Shown here: one piece after another, positions 32,177 through 40,392 of the stretch | Numbering within the stretch: the first letter of the stretch is position 1 | Layout: every line of letters begins with the position of its first letter | Origin: an uncultured Paraprevotella sp. | GTDB lineage: Bacteria > Bacteroidota > Bacteroidia > Bacteroidales > Bacteroidaceae | Length of the DNA stretch: 40,392 nucleotides | Direction: 5' to 3' | Assembly (NCBI GenBank): GCA_900766785.1 | Contig: CAAFWT010000057.1 | Location: forward strand, 1-40,392 | Position numbers and translations under genes: made by a program | The notes under the pieces: model-generated | Database searches by the model: none | Seen by the model: only the letters and a program-made list of their open reading frames with translations | Told to the model about the DNA's origin: nothing

Positions 32177-33346
32177 TTATTTAGCACGCTTTGCACGCTT
32201 GTTAATATTACTCTGAACGAAACAGTAGTCAATCAAGGGAGCAAACAGGTTCATCAGCAGAATGGCAAGCATCATGCCCTCGGGATAACCGGGATTGAGA
32301 ACTCTCACCAACACTGCTACCACACCTATCAGGAATCCATAGACATACTTGCCACACTCGGTACGGGCACTGGTCACAGGGTCTGTGGCCATAAACACAG
32401 CACCGAAAGCAAATCCACCCAGTACCAGATGCTGGTACCAGAGAATGTGATTTCCCTCTACTCCCTGAAGCAGGAAGCCCATCAATGCTCCACCTGCAAA
32501 CACACTCAGCATGGTCTTCCAACTGGCCACGCCTGTCCACAGAAGTAGGATGGCACCCAAGCCGATGGCTATCACACTGGTCTCACCTATAGAGCCGGGA
32601 ATCAATCCCACGATGGCATCCTGTATTGTCTGGCAGTCAAAACCCTGGAAGCCAGACTCGACAGCTGCTCCAAGAGGAGTGGCTGAGGTGGTCACGTCGG
32701 CCAGATTATTGCCCAAACCGCATATCTGGTCCTGGGCCACCCATACCTTGCTGTCACCTGTCATGGAAGAAGGATAACTGAAGAACAGGAATGCACGGGT
32801 GATGAGAGCAGGATTGAAGATGTTCATACCTGTACCGCCAAAGATCTCCTTGGCAAAGATCACACTGAAGGCTACTGCTATGGCCAGCATCCACAGGGGA
32901 GTGCTCACGGGAACTATCATGGGAATGATGATACCTGATACCAGGAAACCCTCCTGAATCTCTTCATCTTTCCATTGGGCTACAACAAACTCAATACCAA
33001 GACCCACCACGTAGCTCACCACTATCTTGGGCAGTACAGCCAGGAAACCAAAACCGAATATCTCCCAGAAGGAAGCACTCTCGAGTGTGCCGGCTGAGAG
33101 ATAATTCTGGTAACCCACGTTGTACATGCCGAAAAGCAAGGCCGGTACAAGGGCAAGCACCACGAAACTCATGATACGCTTGCTGTCAATGGCATCGTGA
33201 ATGTTCACGCTACCCACACGGGAAGTGGTATTGGGAACGAAGGCAAAAGTCTCAAATCCATCCACCAGACTGCGAAAGGCATGATACTTGCCTCCCTTTT
33301 CCACGTAGGGCTTTATGTGATCAAATAAATTTCTGATTGCTTTCAT
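32177..33346 (-). CDS. nqrB: Na+-NQR subunit B
   Basis: Integral membrane subunit of 389 aa with about ten hydrophobic helices, carrying covalent FMN and riboflavin and forming much of the sodium path. The FMN-attachment site is TTSATPLG with T223 (S-A-T in place of the usual SGAT). GGTGMNIFNPALITRAFLFF is a family signature. It starts 11 nt after nqrA and ends 9 nt before nqrC. RnfD is related but shorter. Confidence 0.96.
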   Translation of the reverse strand: MKAIRNLFDHIKPYVEKGGKYHAFRSLVDGFETFAFVPNTTSRVGSVNIHDAIDSKRIMSFVVLALVPALLFGMYNVGYQNYLSAGTLESASFWEIFGFGFLAVLPKIVVSYVVGLGIEFVVAQWKDEEIQEGFLVSGIIIPMIVPVSTPLWMLAIAVAFSVIFAKEIFGGTGMNIFNPALITRAFLFFSYPSSMTGDSKVWVAQDQICGLGNNLADVTTSATPLGAAVESGFQGFDCQTIQDAIVGLIPGSIGETSVIAIGLGAILLLWTGVASWKTMLSVFAGGALMGFLLQGVEGNHILWYQHLVLGGFAFGAVFMATDPVTSARTECGKYVYGFLIGVVAVLVRVLNPGYPEGMMLAILLMNLFAPLIDYCFVQSNINKRAKRAK

Positions 33347-33357
33347 ATCGTATATCT

Positions 33358-34686
33358 TTAAGCATTTTCCTTTCTCAGGATATCAAGACCCTGGCGTACG
33401 ATGCGCTGCAACTCCAGTTTAGAGCTGTCCACAAATTCTGCAATGGCAAAATCCTCGGGTGCAACCTCGTAGATGCCCAAAGCCTCCTGACGGTCAATAT
33501 CACCTGTAATGATAGCTTTCACCAGATAACCCGCATAGATATCCATGGGGAACACACGGTCATACTCTCCGCTCATTATCATGTGACGCTCGCCACCCTT
33601 TACACGCGCATCCATTACATATTCCTTCTTCTTGCCCAGAAGCCAGCTGAAGTAACTGCGATGTGTGCTGAAGGTGCCAAAGCGAGGACTGATCCATCCA
33701 AGGAACTCATCGGCATGGTCTCCCTCGGGAATCACGTTCACTTCCGTTGCATGAGCTGCCAGATAAGCATCGGCAGTGGTCTTCATGCCTGTCATCACAT
33801 TACCATTGATGATGCGAGAACCCTGAAGGTTGGCCTTGCCATCCAGCAGGCTGTTGAGCTTCTGTCCTACCTTCACCTGATAATAGGCAGGAGCGTTCAC
33901 CTCGCTGCCCGCCAAGGCAATGGTACGGGTGAAGTCCACTTGGCCTGTCAGCATCAGACGACCCACGAAGATAACCTCTTCGGCACCAAGTGTCCATACC
34001 ACCTCACCCTTGTTGATAGGAGAAATGTGATTGATGTGAACACCTACATTTCCTGCTGGAGCAGGACCATCGAAGACGGTCACTTCACAGTCTTTGGCTT
34101 GCAACAAAGCCTCACTCGTCTGCTTGGCACTTACGCCCAGATGCACCTTGGCTATCTTGGAAAGTGCTGTCAGACCTGCCTGGAATGCTTTCTCCTGTCC
34201 CTTGAGGATGTATTCGAAATCCTGGCTGAGGGGCATGCTGTTGAATGCACTCACGAAAATGGCCTTCGGCGTATCCGCAGGAGAAGCTACGACATCATAA
34301 GGTCTCTGACGGAAGAACGCAAACAGACCGCTCTCAAGAAGCAGGTTCTTCACGTCGCCCTTGATGTCAAACTGGCGTGCCTCCTGCTTTTCGTCGGCTT
34401 GCACACGTATGGCAAGCAACTTCCTGCGATCACCACGCTCTACCTGAGAAACAGTTCCGCTGACCGGACTCACGAATTTAACCTCGGGGTGGAGCTTGTC
34501 TGTAAAGAGGGCATCACCAATCTTTACGGCATCACCTTCCTTGACCACCACTCGGGGTTTCAGACCTGGAAAATCATCAGGGCAGAGTGCATACTCCTTG
34601 CATTGAGATGCTGTGGAGGTCTGCAGCAATGCCTTTCCTTTCAGATTGACGTCCAGGCCCTTTCTTAATTTGATTACCTTTGTCAT
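33358..34686 (-). CDS. nqrA: Na+-NQR subunit A
   Basis: Cytoplasmic-side quinone-associated subunit of 442 aa and first gene of the operon. It begins MTKVIKLRKGLDVNLKGKA, as usual for NqrA, and contains KPRVVVKEGDAVKIGDALF (biotinyl-like RnfC-related domain). It has no cofactor-binding motif. Its length is normal. The operon should be read from the -7 box 36 nt upstream. A 443-aa open frame on the opposite strand is a shadow. Confidence 0.96.
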   Translation of the reverse strand: MTKVIKLRKGLDVNLKGKALLQTSTASQCKEYALCPDDFPGLKPRVVVKEGDAVKIGDALFTDKLHPEVKFVSPVSGTVSQVERGDRRKLLAIRVQADEKQEARQFDIKGDVKNLLLESGLFAFFRQRPYDVVASPADTPKAIFVSAFNSMPLSQDFEYILKGQEKAFQAGLTALSKIAKVHLGVSAKQTSEALLQAKDCEVTVFDGPAPAGNVGVHINHISPINKGEVVWTLGAEEVIFVGRLMLTGQVDFTRTIALAGSEVNAPAYYQVKVGQKLNSLLDGKANLQGSRIINGNVMTGMKTTADAYLAAHATEVNVIPEGDHADEFLGWISPRFGTFSTHRSYFSWLLGKKKEYVMDARVKGGERHMIMSGEYDRVFPMDIYAGYLVKAIITGDIDRQEALGIYEVAPEDFAIAEFVDSSKLELQRIVRQGLDILRKENA

Positions 34687-34721
34687 ATCAAGAACAAAAT
34701 AACGTTACCTTAAAATTGCTG

Positions 34722-34729
34722 CAAATTTA
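34722..34729 (-). promoter_or_regulatory. -7 box (TAAATTTG) of the nqr operon
   Basis: On the minus strand TAAATTTG lies 36 nt before the nqrA ATG. The -33 TTG is not evident. It is back to back with the tamB promoter. Confidence 0.55.
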
Positions 34730-34750
34730 CTTAAAAAAAGCGATTTGCTC

Positions 34751-34779
34751 TTGAAAACCGAAATTTATTTGTACTTTTG
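34751..34779 (+). promoter_or_regulatory. Promoter of tamB, TTG-N18-TACTTTTG
   Basis: TTG at 34751-34753 and TACTTTTG at 34772-34779, spacer 18 nt (slightly short). It predicts a transcript starting near 34785, leaving about 75-120 nt before the first codons of TamB. Confidence 0.5.
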
Positions 34780-34903
34780 AACCGCTTATTCAAGTACATG
34801 AGCGCACATGTTTGTGCGCGGAACCGCATTTTTGTGCATTACATCTTAAATATAAAGGCTTATCAAAGCACTCAAATACCTGTTTCGCCTCTGTCTGCTG
34901 GTT

Positions 34904-37900
34904 TTGCTCGGGGGCTACCTCATATTGCTGGGACTCACTGCAATACCGTCCGTGCAGCAATGGCTGGCAAGCATCGCAGCAGATATGCTTGCGGAGCGCA
35001 TAGGTACGCATGTACATGTGCGACGCATAAGGGTGGGGCTTCCAGGAAGGCTCATCGTGGATGGACTGCAGATTTATGACCAGAGAGACAGTCTGATGCT
35101 GCATGTGCCACGAGTGGCTGCCAAGGTGGATGTCACCCCTTTGCTTGAGAAACAGATATGCATCAGCAATGCCCAACTCTTCGGTGCACGTGCTACCTTA
35201 TATCATGCTGTTCCCGACAGCGCTCCCAACTGGCAGTTCCTCATCGATGCCTTCAGCAACCCTTCCGATACCACATCCTCACCCATCAACCTACGTATAG
35301 GGTCTCTCCTGGTCCGACGATGTCAGGTGAGATATGACCGGCTGTATGAACCGCGTATATGGGGTAGGCTGGACAAGAATCATTTGGCAGTTTCTGATTT
35401 GAGCATCACGGCACGTCTGGGACATCTTACCCCAGACTCCCTGAATGTGACGTTGAAGAAGTTCGCTTGTCGCGAACAGAGTGGGTTGGAACTGAACAAG
35501 CTGATGTTCAAATTGGTGGGGAACCGCGATTCATTGCTTATGACCGACCTGGAAATCCAGTTGCCACACAGCATACTCACCATTCCTGAGCTCTCTGCAT
35601 CCTATCCCGGACTACCAGTGAAGGGAGAGCCTGTCACCTCTTGGCTTGACCAGATAGAGATGAAAACGGATGTCCGCCTCGAGGTGGTGCCTGCCGATCT
35701 GGCTGCACTCGTACCTGCTCTGCGAAGCGTACGTGACACCTGGACGTTGTCTTCGCAAATCCTCTTGAGCCCAGAGGGAGCGATGACTCTTCCCCATCTT
35801 CATGTATCTGAGGCAGAAGGGCAACTCACTCTCATGGCAAGTATTCTGTCGGGCAACCTCTTTCATCATCCAACGGCCGACATTCATATTCTGGAGCTGG
35901 ATACCAAACGTGAACTCTGGACCACTCTGCCAGAAATCTTACCCCCTATGAAGGCCTCGCTGGTCAGTCGACTTCAGTCCCTGGGCAGCACTCGTTCGAG
36001 TGGTACTCTCCACTATAGTAAAAGTGAGGTACGCACAGATATGGATATCCGTACGGAGGCAGGCAAAATGCATCTCGAAGGAACACTGTCGGACAGGAAC
36101 CGTATCATGGCAGACCTCCGACTGGAAGATGCACATCTGGATGCATTCATGGATGGCACCACGGCATCGCCTGTAAATCTTTCGGCCACGGCTTCTCTAC
36201 AGGGAGATATCAAAGGTGCTGGTAACCGTCCCTCCATACATGCCACTGGGCATATACAGTCGCTCACCTTCCATCAGCATACTTATCACGACATTCCCTT
36301 CAATGCATCTGCACAAGAGTATGATTATGACTTGGGACTTCATATTCATGAAGAGCAAGGGGAAGCCACACTGGAAGCCCATGCCTGCCTGCCGCCTGCC
36401 GGTCCCAGGAGTCTGGATATCACGGGCGACCTGGTTCAATTCAATCCTTCGGCTCTTCACCTTACCGAGGCCTTGGCAAACGAGAGCATCACAGGCAAGA
36501 TACTGGCTCAACTGGCCATGCATGATGCTGGCCAGCCCGAGGGAGACATCCTGATTACGGGACTGTCTGTGTTTGCCCCCGACAAGGGAACGCTTGACAT
36601 TGGCGATATCCATTTGTCCTGTCACTCACAGTCAGGATATCAGCAGGTGAGGTTGCAGAGTGACATCGTCCAGATGGAAGCCTCGGGCACGTTCAGATGG
36701 AAAATGCTTCCACAAGCCATCTTAAGACTCACCCACAAGCATCTGCCCAGTCTCATAGCAGCACCTGGCACATGGAACGAATCAGAAGAAGTGGATCTGG
36801 ACTTCAATATGCATATCCAGGACACCTGTGTAATAAGCCGACTGACAGGCAGAGAGATTTCCATACCTAAGGAGGCAACCCTGAACGGATACATACACAG
36901 CGGTGTAAGTCTGCTGGAAGTGGACGGACAGATTCCTCAGATGAGTCTTGGGAACGAACATTTCCTTAATACCAACCTGCGTGTGGAATGTACAGAACGG
37001 AATGTGCAGGCAAGCATGCGCTCCCAGAGAATGGTGAAGGACAAACCCGTGGACGTGGATATCGCTGCCTATACAGAGAACGACCGGCTGTCGGCACAAA
37101 TCATGTGGGACAATAAAGTGCAACATCAGCACAAAGGAGCCTTGAGCATGGTCACCAATTTCCGTAAGGATGTGGATGGGAAGACTGCCATCTCTGCCCG
37201 CCTGAATCCTACAGAAGTGGTTATCAGTGACACTGTGTGGCATATCCATCCCGGTACCATCCAATGGCATAGAGGTATGGCAGATATCCATGATGTAAGC
37301 CTCTCAAACAATGACAGATATCTGGCACTCAACGGAAGAATCTCCAGTCAGGAGGCAGATACACTTACCGTGGATGTGAAGGACTTTGATTTGTCCTATC
37401 TCTTCAATCTGGTCAACTTCCACGCTGTGGATTTCAAGGGATATGCCACCGGTCGTATCTATGGGCAGAATCTGCTGGCGACACCCAAGGCAGACGCCTT
37501 CCTGCAAGTGCATGACTTTACCTTCAACGATGCTCGTATGGGCAACATGGATGTACATGTCAACTGGGGAGTGCAGCCTAAAACCATACAGCTGGATGCC
37601 TACATACAAGATGCTCCAGCACGCCAGCAGACCATGGTCAGGGGAAGGATAACACCTGGGCATGCTCCGGGTTCGGGACTTGACCTGGATATCCATACAC
37701 AGCGTATGGACCTCAGATTCCTGCATCGGTATGCCTCATCTATCTTCAGCAAGATGGAAGGACGGATTACGGGAGACTGCCGTGTGTTTGGTCCCTTCAA
37801 AGGTATCAATCTGAGAGGACAGGTAGTGGCAGAGGAAGCCACCGTGCGAGTGGCTGCGCTGGGTGTGGATTATCATTTGTCGGGTGATAGTGTCATCCTG

Positions 37901-39334
37901 GTGCCCGATACCATCCGTTTCCCAGGAGCCACCATTTATGACTATCTGGGAAATCCCGGATACACCGAGCATGCTGCCCGCATCAGAGGAGAACTGACCC
38001 ATCACAATCTCAAGCGGATGTCTTATGACGTACATGTGGATGCCGAGAATATCCTTGGATATAATTTCCCCAAGATGGAAGATCTGAGTTTCTGCGGAAC
38101 CGTCTTTGCCACAGGTACAGCCCATGTGTATGGTGAACCGGGAAGTGTGAACATTGATGTCAAAGCCACACCTCAAAGCGGTACCACCCTGGTGTATGAT
38201 GCTTCATCACCCTCCACCGTTACAGACACTCATTTCATCACATACGTCTCACATACCGACAGCCTGAACCGCCAATCCCGTCAGGAAGAAAGCGAAGAGG
38301 AATCCAACAGTAGCGATATGCGGCTCAACTTTGATTTGGACATCACCCCCGAAGCCTCCATGCAGGTTCTGATGGATGCCAAATCGGGAGACTATATCAA
38401 CCTGTATGGCAACGGCAGGATACTGGCCAATTATTATAATAAAGGTAAGTTCCAGATGTATGGTACGTACAGGGTCGACCACGGATTATATAAGTTGTCT
38501 CTCCAGGATGTGATACGCAAGGACTTCACTTTCCGCCGCGATGGTACCATCACCTTTGGTGGTGCTCCTGGCAAAGCTGCCTTGCAACTCTCAGCGGTAT
38601 ATACCGTACCCAATGTCTCTCTGGAGGACCTCTCCTCCAGTAGTCTCGGACTGTCCAACACCCGTGTGGATTGCATCATGAATATAGGTGGCGAGGCTTT
38701 CACTCCTGTAGTCTCCTTCGATTTTGACCTTCCCAATGCCAATGAGGATGAGAAACGCATGGTGCGCTCTATGCTCAGTACCGAAGAGGAAAAGAACATG
38801 CAGGTGATATACCTGTTGGGAATAGGCAGGTTCTATAATCAGAACGCACAGTTCCAAAATGCAGGAAGCCAAAGCGGAACAGCCATGAACTCTCTGATAA
38901 GCAGTACGCTAAGCAGTCAGTTCAACCAGTTCCTGAGCAATGCTATGGGTTCTCACAACTGGTCCTTTGGCGCTAATCTGAGAACCGGTGAAACGGGATG
39001 GGACCAGCTGGATATCGAAGGAATACTGAGCGGAAGACTGCTGAACAACCGATTGCTCATCAATGGCAACTTCGGATATAGGGAGAGTTATTACAGCACA
39101 AACAATTTTATAGGAGATTTTGATGTGCAATATCTGCTCACGCCCAGCGGAAATCTCTCCCTGAAAGCCTATAACCAGACCAACGACCGCTATTTCATCC
39201 AGTCCTCACTCACCACACAAGGCATAGGCCTGCAGTATAAGCGAGATTTCAACAACTGGCGACAGGCCTTCCGCCGCATACGTAAGTCCAAGGATGCAAA
39301 GGGGAGTGACAAGAAAGCCGAGAGGGGAGAGTAG
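34904..39334 (+). CDS. tamB: TamB-like translocation/assembly module protein
   Basis: This protein of about 1476 aa has an N-terminal signal anchor and a long repetitive beta-strand body, ending in the DUF490/TamB domain (about 1100-1476, with FDLDITPEASMQVLMD and VYLLGIGRF-like segments). Homologues form a hydrophobic groove spanning the periplasm that carries lipids or helps outer membrane proteins with TamA. The listed start is TTG. The frame is open back to 34856 and encodes LIKALKYLFRLCLLVLLGG, the expected basic-plus-hydrophobic N-terminus, yet contains no ATG, GTG or TTG. A non-standard ATC at 34862 is possible. No tamA is in view. The gene ends 29 nt from the convergent HAD gene. Confidence 0.88.
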   Translation: MLGGYLILLGLTAIPSVQQWLASIAADMLAERIGTHVHVRRIRVGLPGRLIVDGLQIYDQRDSLMLHVPRVAAKVDVTPLLEKQICISNAQLFGARATLYHAVPDSAPNWQFLIDAFSNPSDTTSSPINLRIGSLLVRRCQVRYDRLYEPRIWGRLDKNHLAVSDLSITARLGHLTPDSLNVTLKKFACREQSGLELNKLMFKLVGNRDSLLMTDLEIQLPHSILTIPELSASYPGLPVKGEPVTSWLDQIEMKTDVRLEVVPADLAALVPALRSVRDTWTLSSQILLSPEGAMTLPHLHVSEAEGQLTLMASILSGNLFHHPTADIHILELDTKRELWTTLPEILPPMKASLVSRLQSLGSTRSSGTLHYSKSEVRTDMDIRTEAGKMHLEGTLSDRNRIMADLRLEDAHLDAFMDGTTASPVNLSATASLQGDIKGAGNRPSIHATGHIQSLTFHQHTYHDIPFNASAQEYDYDLGLHIHEEQGEATLEAHACLPPAGPRSLDITGDLVQFNPSALHLTEALANESITGKILAQLAMHDAGQPEGDILITGLSVFAPDKGTLDIGDIHLSCHSQSGYQQVRLQSDIVQMEASGTFRWKMLPQAILRLTHKHLPSLIAAPGTWNESEEVDLDFNMHIQDTCVISRLTGREISIPKEATLNGYIHSGVSLLEVDGQIPQMSLGNEHFLNTNLRVECTERNVQASMRSQRMVKDKPVDVDIAAYTENDRLSAQIMWDNKVQHQHKGALSMVTNFRKDVDGKTAISARLNPTEVVISDTVWHIHPGTIQWHRGMADIHDVSLSNNDRYLALNGRISSQEADTLTVDVKDFDLSYLFNLVNFHAVDFKGYATGRIYGQNLLATPKADAFLQVHDFTFNDARMGNMDVHVNWGVQPKTIQLDAYIQDAPARQQTMVRGRITPGHAPGSGLDLDIHTQRMDLRFLHRYASSIFSKMEGRITGDCRVFGPFKGINLRGQVVAEEATVRVAALGVDYHLSGDSVILVPDTIRFPGATIYDYLGNPGYTEHAARIRGELTHHNLKRMSYDVHVDAENILGYNFPKMEDLSFCGTVFATGTAHVYGEPGSVNIDVKATPQSGTTLVYDASSPSTVTDTHFITYVSHTDSLNRQSRQEESEEESNSSDMRLNFDLDITPEASMQVLMDAKSGDYINLYGNGRILANYYNKGKFQMYGTYRVDHGLYKLSLQDVIRKDFTFRRDGTITFGGAPGKAALQLSAVYTVPNVSLEDLSSSSLGLSNTRVDCIMNIGGEAFTPVVSFDFDLPNANEDEKRMVRSMLSTEEEKNMQVIYLLGIGRFYNQNAQFQNAGSQSGTAMNSLISSTLSSQFNQFLSNAMGSHNWSFGANLRTGETGWDQLDIEGILSGRLLNNRLLINGNFGYRESYYSTNNFIGDFDVQYLLTPSGNLSLKAYNQTNDRYFIQSSLTTQGIGLQYKRDFNNWRQAFRRIRKSKDAKGSDKKAERGE

Positions 39335-39363
39335 TCCTGGGGTATCACCTAAAGCATGAAGGT

Positions 39364-40023
39364 TCAGAAACCATGGAAATCAGCCAGCAGCTTGTTGGCT
39401 CGTTCGAAATCAAGATTCAGATAATCAGTCTCTACATGATGGCAGAGAGGCTTAATGACCTCTGGAGCCAAACCTGTGGCAAGACCCACTGTGAATATGC
39501 CCGAACTCATGCCTGCCTGCAGGCCATTGGGCGCATCCTCAAAGACCATACAATGGTTCAATGGGGTCCCAAACACCTCTGCTCCCAGTAGATAACAATC
39601 AGGTGCAGGCTTTGAAGCGTGGAAGTCCTCTGCCGTTAGAATACGGTCAAAGAGTGACAGCAGGTGAGGCATGCGCATCTCCACCTGATGCATCTTCTTG
39701 TGATTGGAACTCGTTACCACAGCCAGTCGGACGCCATTTCTGCGCAAGTCGGAGAGAAATTCCAGGGCACCGGGGATAAGGGGGAAGTCCATCTTGCTCT
39801 CGAAGATGTTCAGTTGCCTCTGCACTTCTGCTCTTGTCTGGGGCGAAGGGATGAAATCTTCGAATATGGACTTCAAGGTGCGCCCTTTCACCCTTAGTGC
39901 AAAAGCTCGTCCTTCGGGAATAAGATCCTCGCCTATCTCACTCCAAAACTGAGTGTATTGTCCCTCTGTGTCAACCAGAGTGCCATCCAGATCGAAAAGG
40001 GCTGTTTCCAGATATTGTTCCAT
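39364..40023 (-). CDS. HAD family phosphatase, beta-phosphoglucomutase-like
   Basis: Cytoplasmic HAD hydrolase of 219 aa. Motif I is FDLDGTLVDTE (nucleophile D11, D13), motif II VVTSSN, motif III Lys in ASKPAPD, and motif IV VFEDAPNG. A helical cap lies between motifs I and II. It belongs to the beta-phosphoglucomutase/phosphoglycolate phosphatase group; a small sugar or nucleotide phosphate is the likely substrate. An in-frame ATG 27 codons upstream lies in the end of the DnaJ gene, so the ATG before EQYLETALFDLDGT is used, 10 nt after that gene. Confidence 0.88.
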   Translation of the reverse strand: MEQYLETALFDLDGTLVDTEGQYTQFWSEIGEDLIPEGRAFALRVKGRTLKSIFEDFIPSPQTRAEVQRQLNIFESKMDFPLIPGALEFLSDLRRNGVRLAVVTSSNHKKMHQVEMRMPHLLSLFDRILTAEDFHASKPAPDCYLLGAEVFGTPLNHCMVFEDAPNGLQAGMSSGIFTVGLATGLAPEVIKPLCHHVETDYLNLDFERANKLLADFHGF

Positions 40024-40033
40024 ATGCCGATGA

Positions 40034-40392
40034 TTACTTGATTCCACGATACTTGAATATAATATCCTTTGCTTCTCCCACCATCTTGAACAGACGTTCC
40101 GCACGCAAGCGAGTTTCCTCGTCCTCAGTGGCTACGCGGTCGGGATGATATTTCTTGGCCATCTGACGATATGCTTGCCTCACTTCATCTTCACTGGCAT
40201 AGGGACTGATGCCCAAGGTGCGGTAGGCCGAAAGCACAGCACTGGGGATGACATCTGGTTGCATATCGGATGATGACTGCCCATTGTACGTTCTCCGTTC
40301 GTAATGGAAATGTACTTTGGGCCGTTGGAAGATACCTTCAGCCAGCCATCCAAGCATGTAGCCCATAAGGGCACCAACAAACGTATGGGTAA
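40034..40392 (-). CDS. DnaJ-domain membrane protein (5' end outside the window)
   Basis: The C-terminal part of a J-domain protein. SAYRTLGISPYASEDEVRQAYRQM followed by KKYHPDRVA gives the J-domain with the HPD motif that stimulates DnaK. Upstream is a Gly-rich hydrophobic segment (FVGALMGYMLGWLAEGIF) that continues in frame to the window edge, so the start lies outside. The layout resembles DjlA or TerB-J proteins anchored in the inner membrane. The HAD gene follows after 10 nt. Confidence 0.8.
   Translation of the reverse strand, partial: THTFVGALMGYMLGWLAEGIFQRPKVHFHYERRTYNGQSSSDMQPDVIPSAVLSAYRTLGISPYASEDEVRQAYRQMAKKYHPDRVATEDEETRLRAERLFKMVGEAKDIIFKYRGIK

Noticed and set aside
33337..34668. 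443-aa ORF on the plus strand
   Set aside because: Exactly antisense to nqrA, which is certain; the product has no recognisable domain.
34777..35079. 100-aa ORF at the tamB leader
   Set aside because: Overlaps the -7 box and the start of tamB in a different frame; Cys/His-rich random-looking product.

Overview
The window looks like a chromosomal segment from a Bacteroidales bacterium, most likely Prevotellaceae. The evidence is: promoters of the Bacteroidetes type (TAnnTTTG at -7, sometimes with TTG about 20 nt upstream); two proteins with type IX secretion C-terminal sorting domains; a six-gene Na+-NQR operon; GH95 and GH31 glycosidases without a full Sus locus; lipoproteins with short Bacteroidetes-type signals; and A-rich leaders in place of strong Shine-Dalgarno sites. 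No tRNA, rRNA, insertion sequence, prophage or CRISPR was found. Organism assignment is inference from gene content.

Layout. 1-124: array of palindromic 12-mers at 22-nt spacing. 195-519: small minus-strand lipoprotein gene with its own terminator. 637-4484: mtaB (apparently leaderless) and two family-2 glycosyltransferases. 4533-6374: radC, sufT-like and lpxH-like genes. 6446-12405: M16 peptidase lipoprotein and a GH95 enzyme. 12503-14237: SlyD-type isomerase and aroC. 14201-20351 (minus): operon running GH31, SusE/F-like T9SS protein, SpoU-type RNA methyltransferase, YgjP-type peptidase, secreted EEP-fold nuclease/phosphatase. 20699-21731 (minus): small unknown gene and tcdA. 22133-24070: umuD-like and umuC genes, the UmuD carrying its own DNA-binding region. 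24466-24521: second palindrome array. 24881-28326: redox-flavoured accessory operon (alpha/beta hydrolase, FMN reductase, truncated cupin, flavodoxin lipoprotein, AraC regulator). 28405-28460: third palindrome array. 28686-34686 (minus): nqrABCDEF, with a rubredoxin-like domain fused to NqrC. 34862/34904-39334: tamB-like gene. 39364-40392 (minus): HAD phosphatase and a DnaJ-domain membrane protein cut by the window edge.

The most unusual signal is the family of three intergenic arrays (A 1-124, B 24466-24521, C 28405-28460). Each is built of 12-nt palindromes of the form GCN-six-NGC repeated every 22 nt. The cores differ (GTGCAC, AGTACT, AACGTT) but mostly stay symmetrical. All three share an end motif (TGCRTCYGAGA on one strand), and arrays B and C bracket the accessory redox operon. 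A weaker 22-nt periodic dyad set lies at 3169-3225. Other points of interest are the NqrC fusion, a tamB gene with no ordinary start codon at its expected N-terminus, an mtaB transcript predicted to start at its AUG, a cupin gene beheaded by a deletion into its neighbour, and a UmuD homologue that may act as its own repressor.

Functional picture: core envelope and housekeeping genes (LpxH, TamB, Na+-NQR, chorismate synthase, tRNA and rRNA modification) are interleaved with glycan-degrading secreted enzymes, an SOS-type mutagenesis pair and one accessory redox operon.
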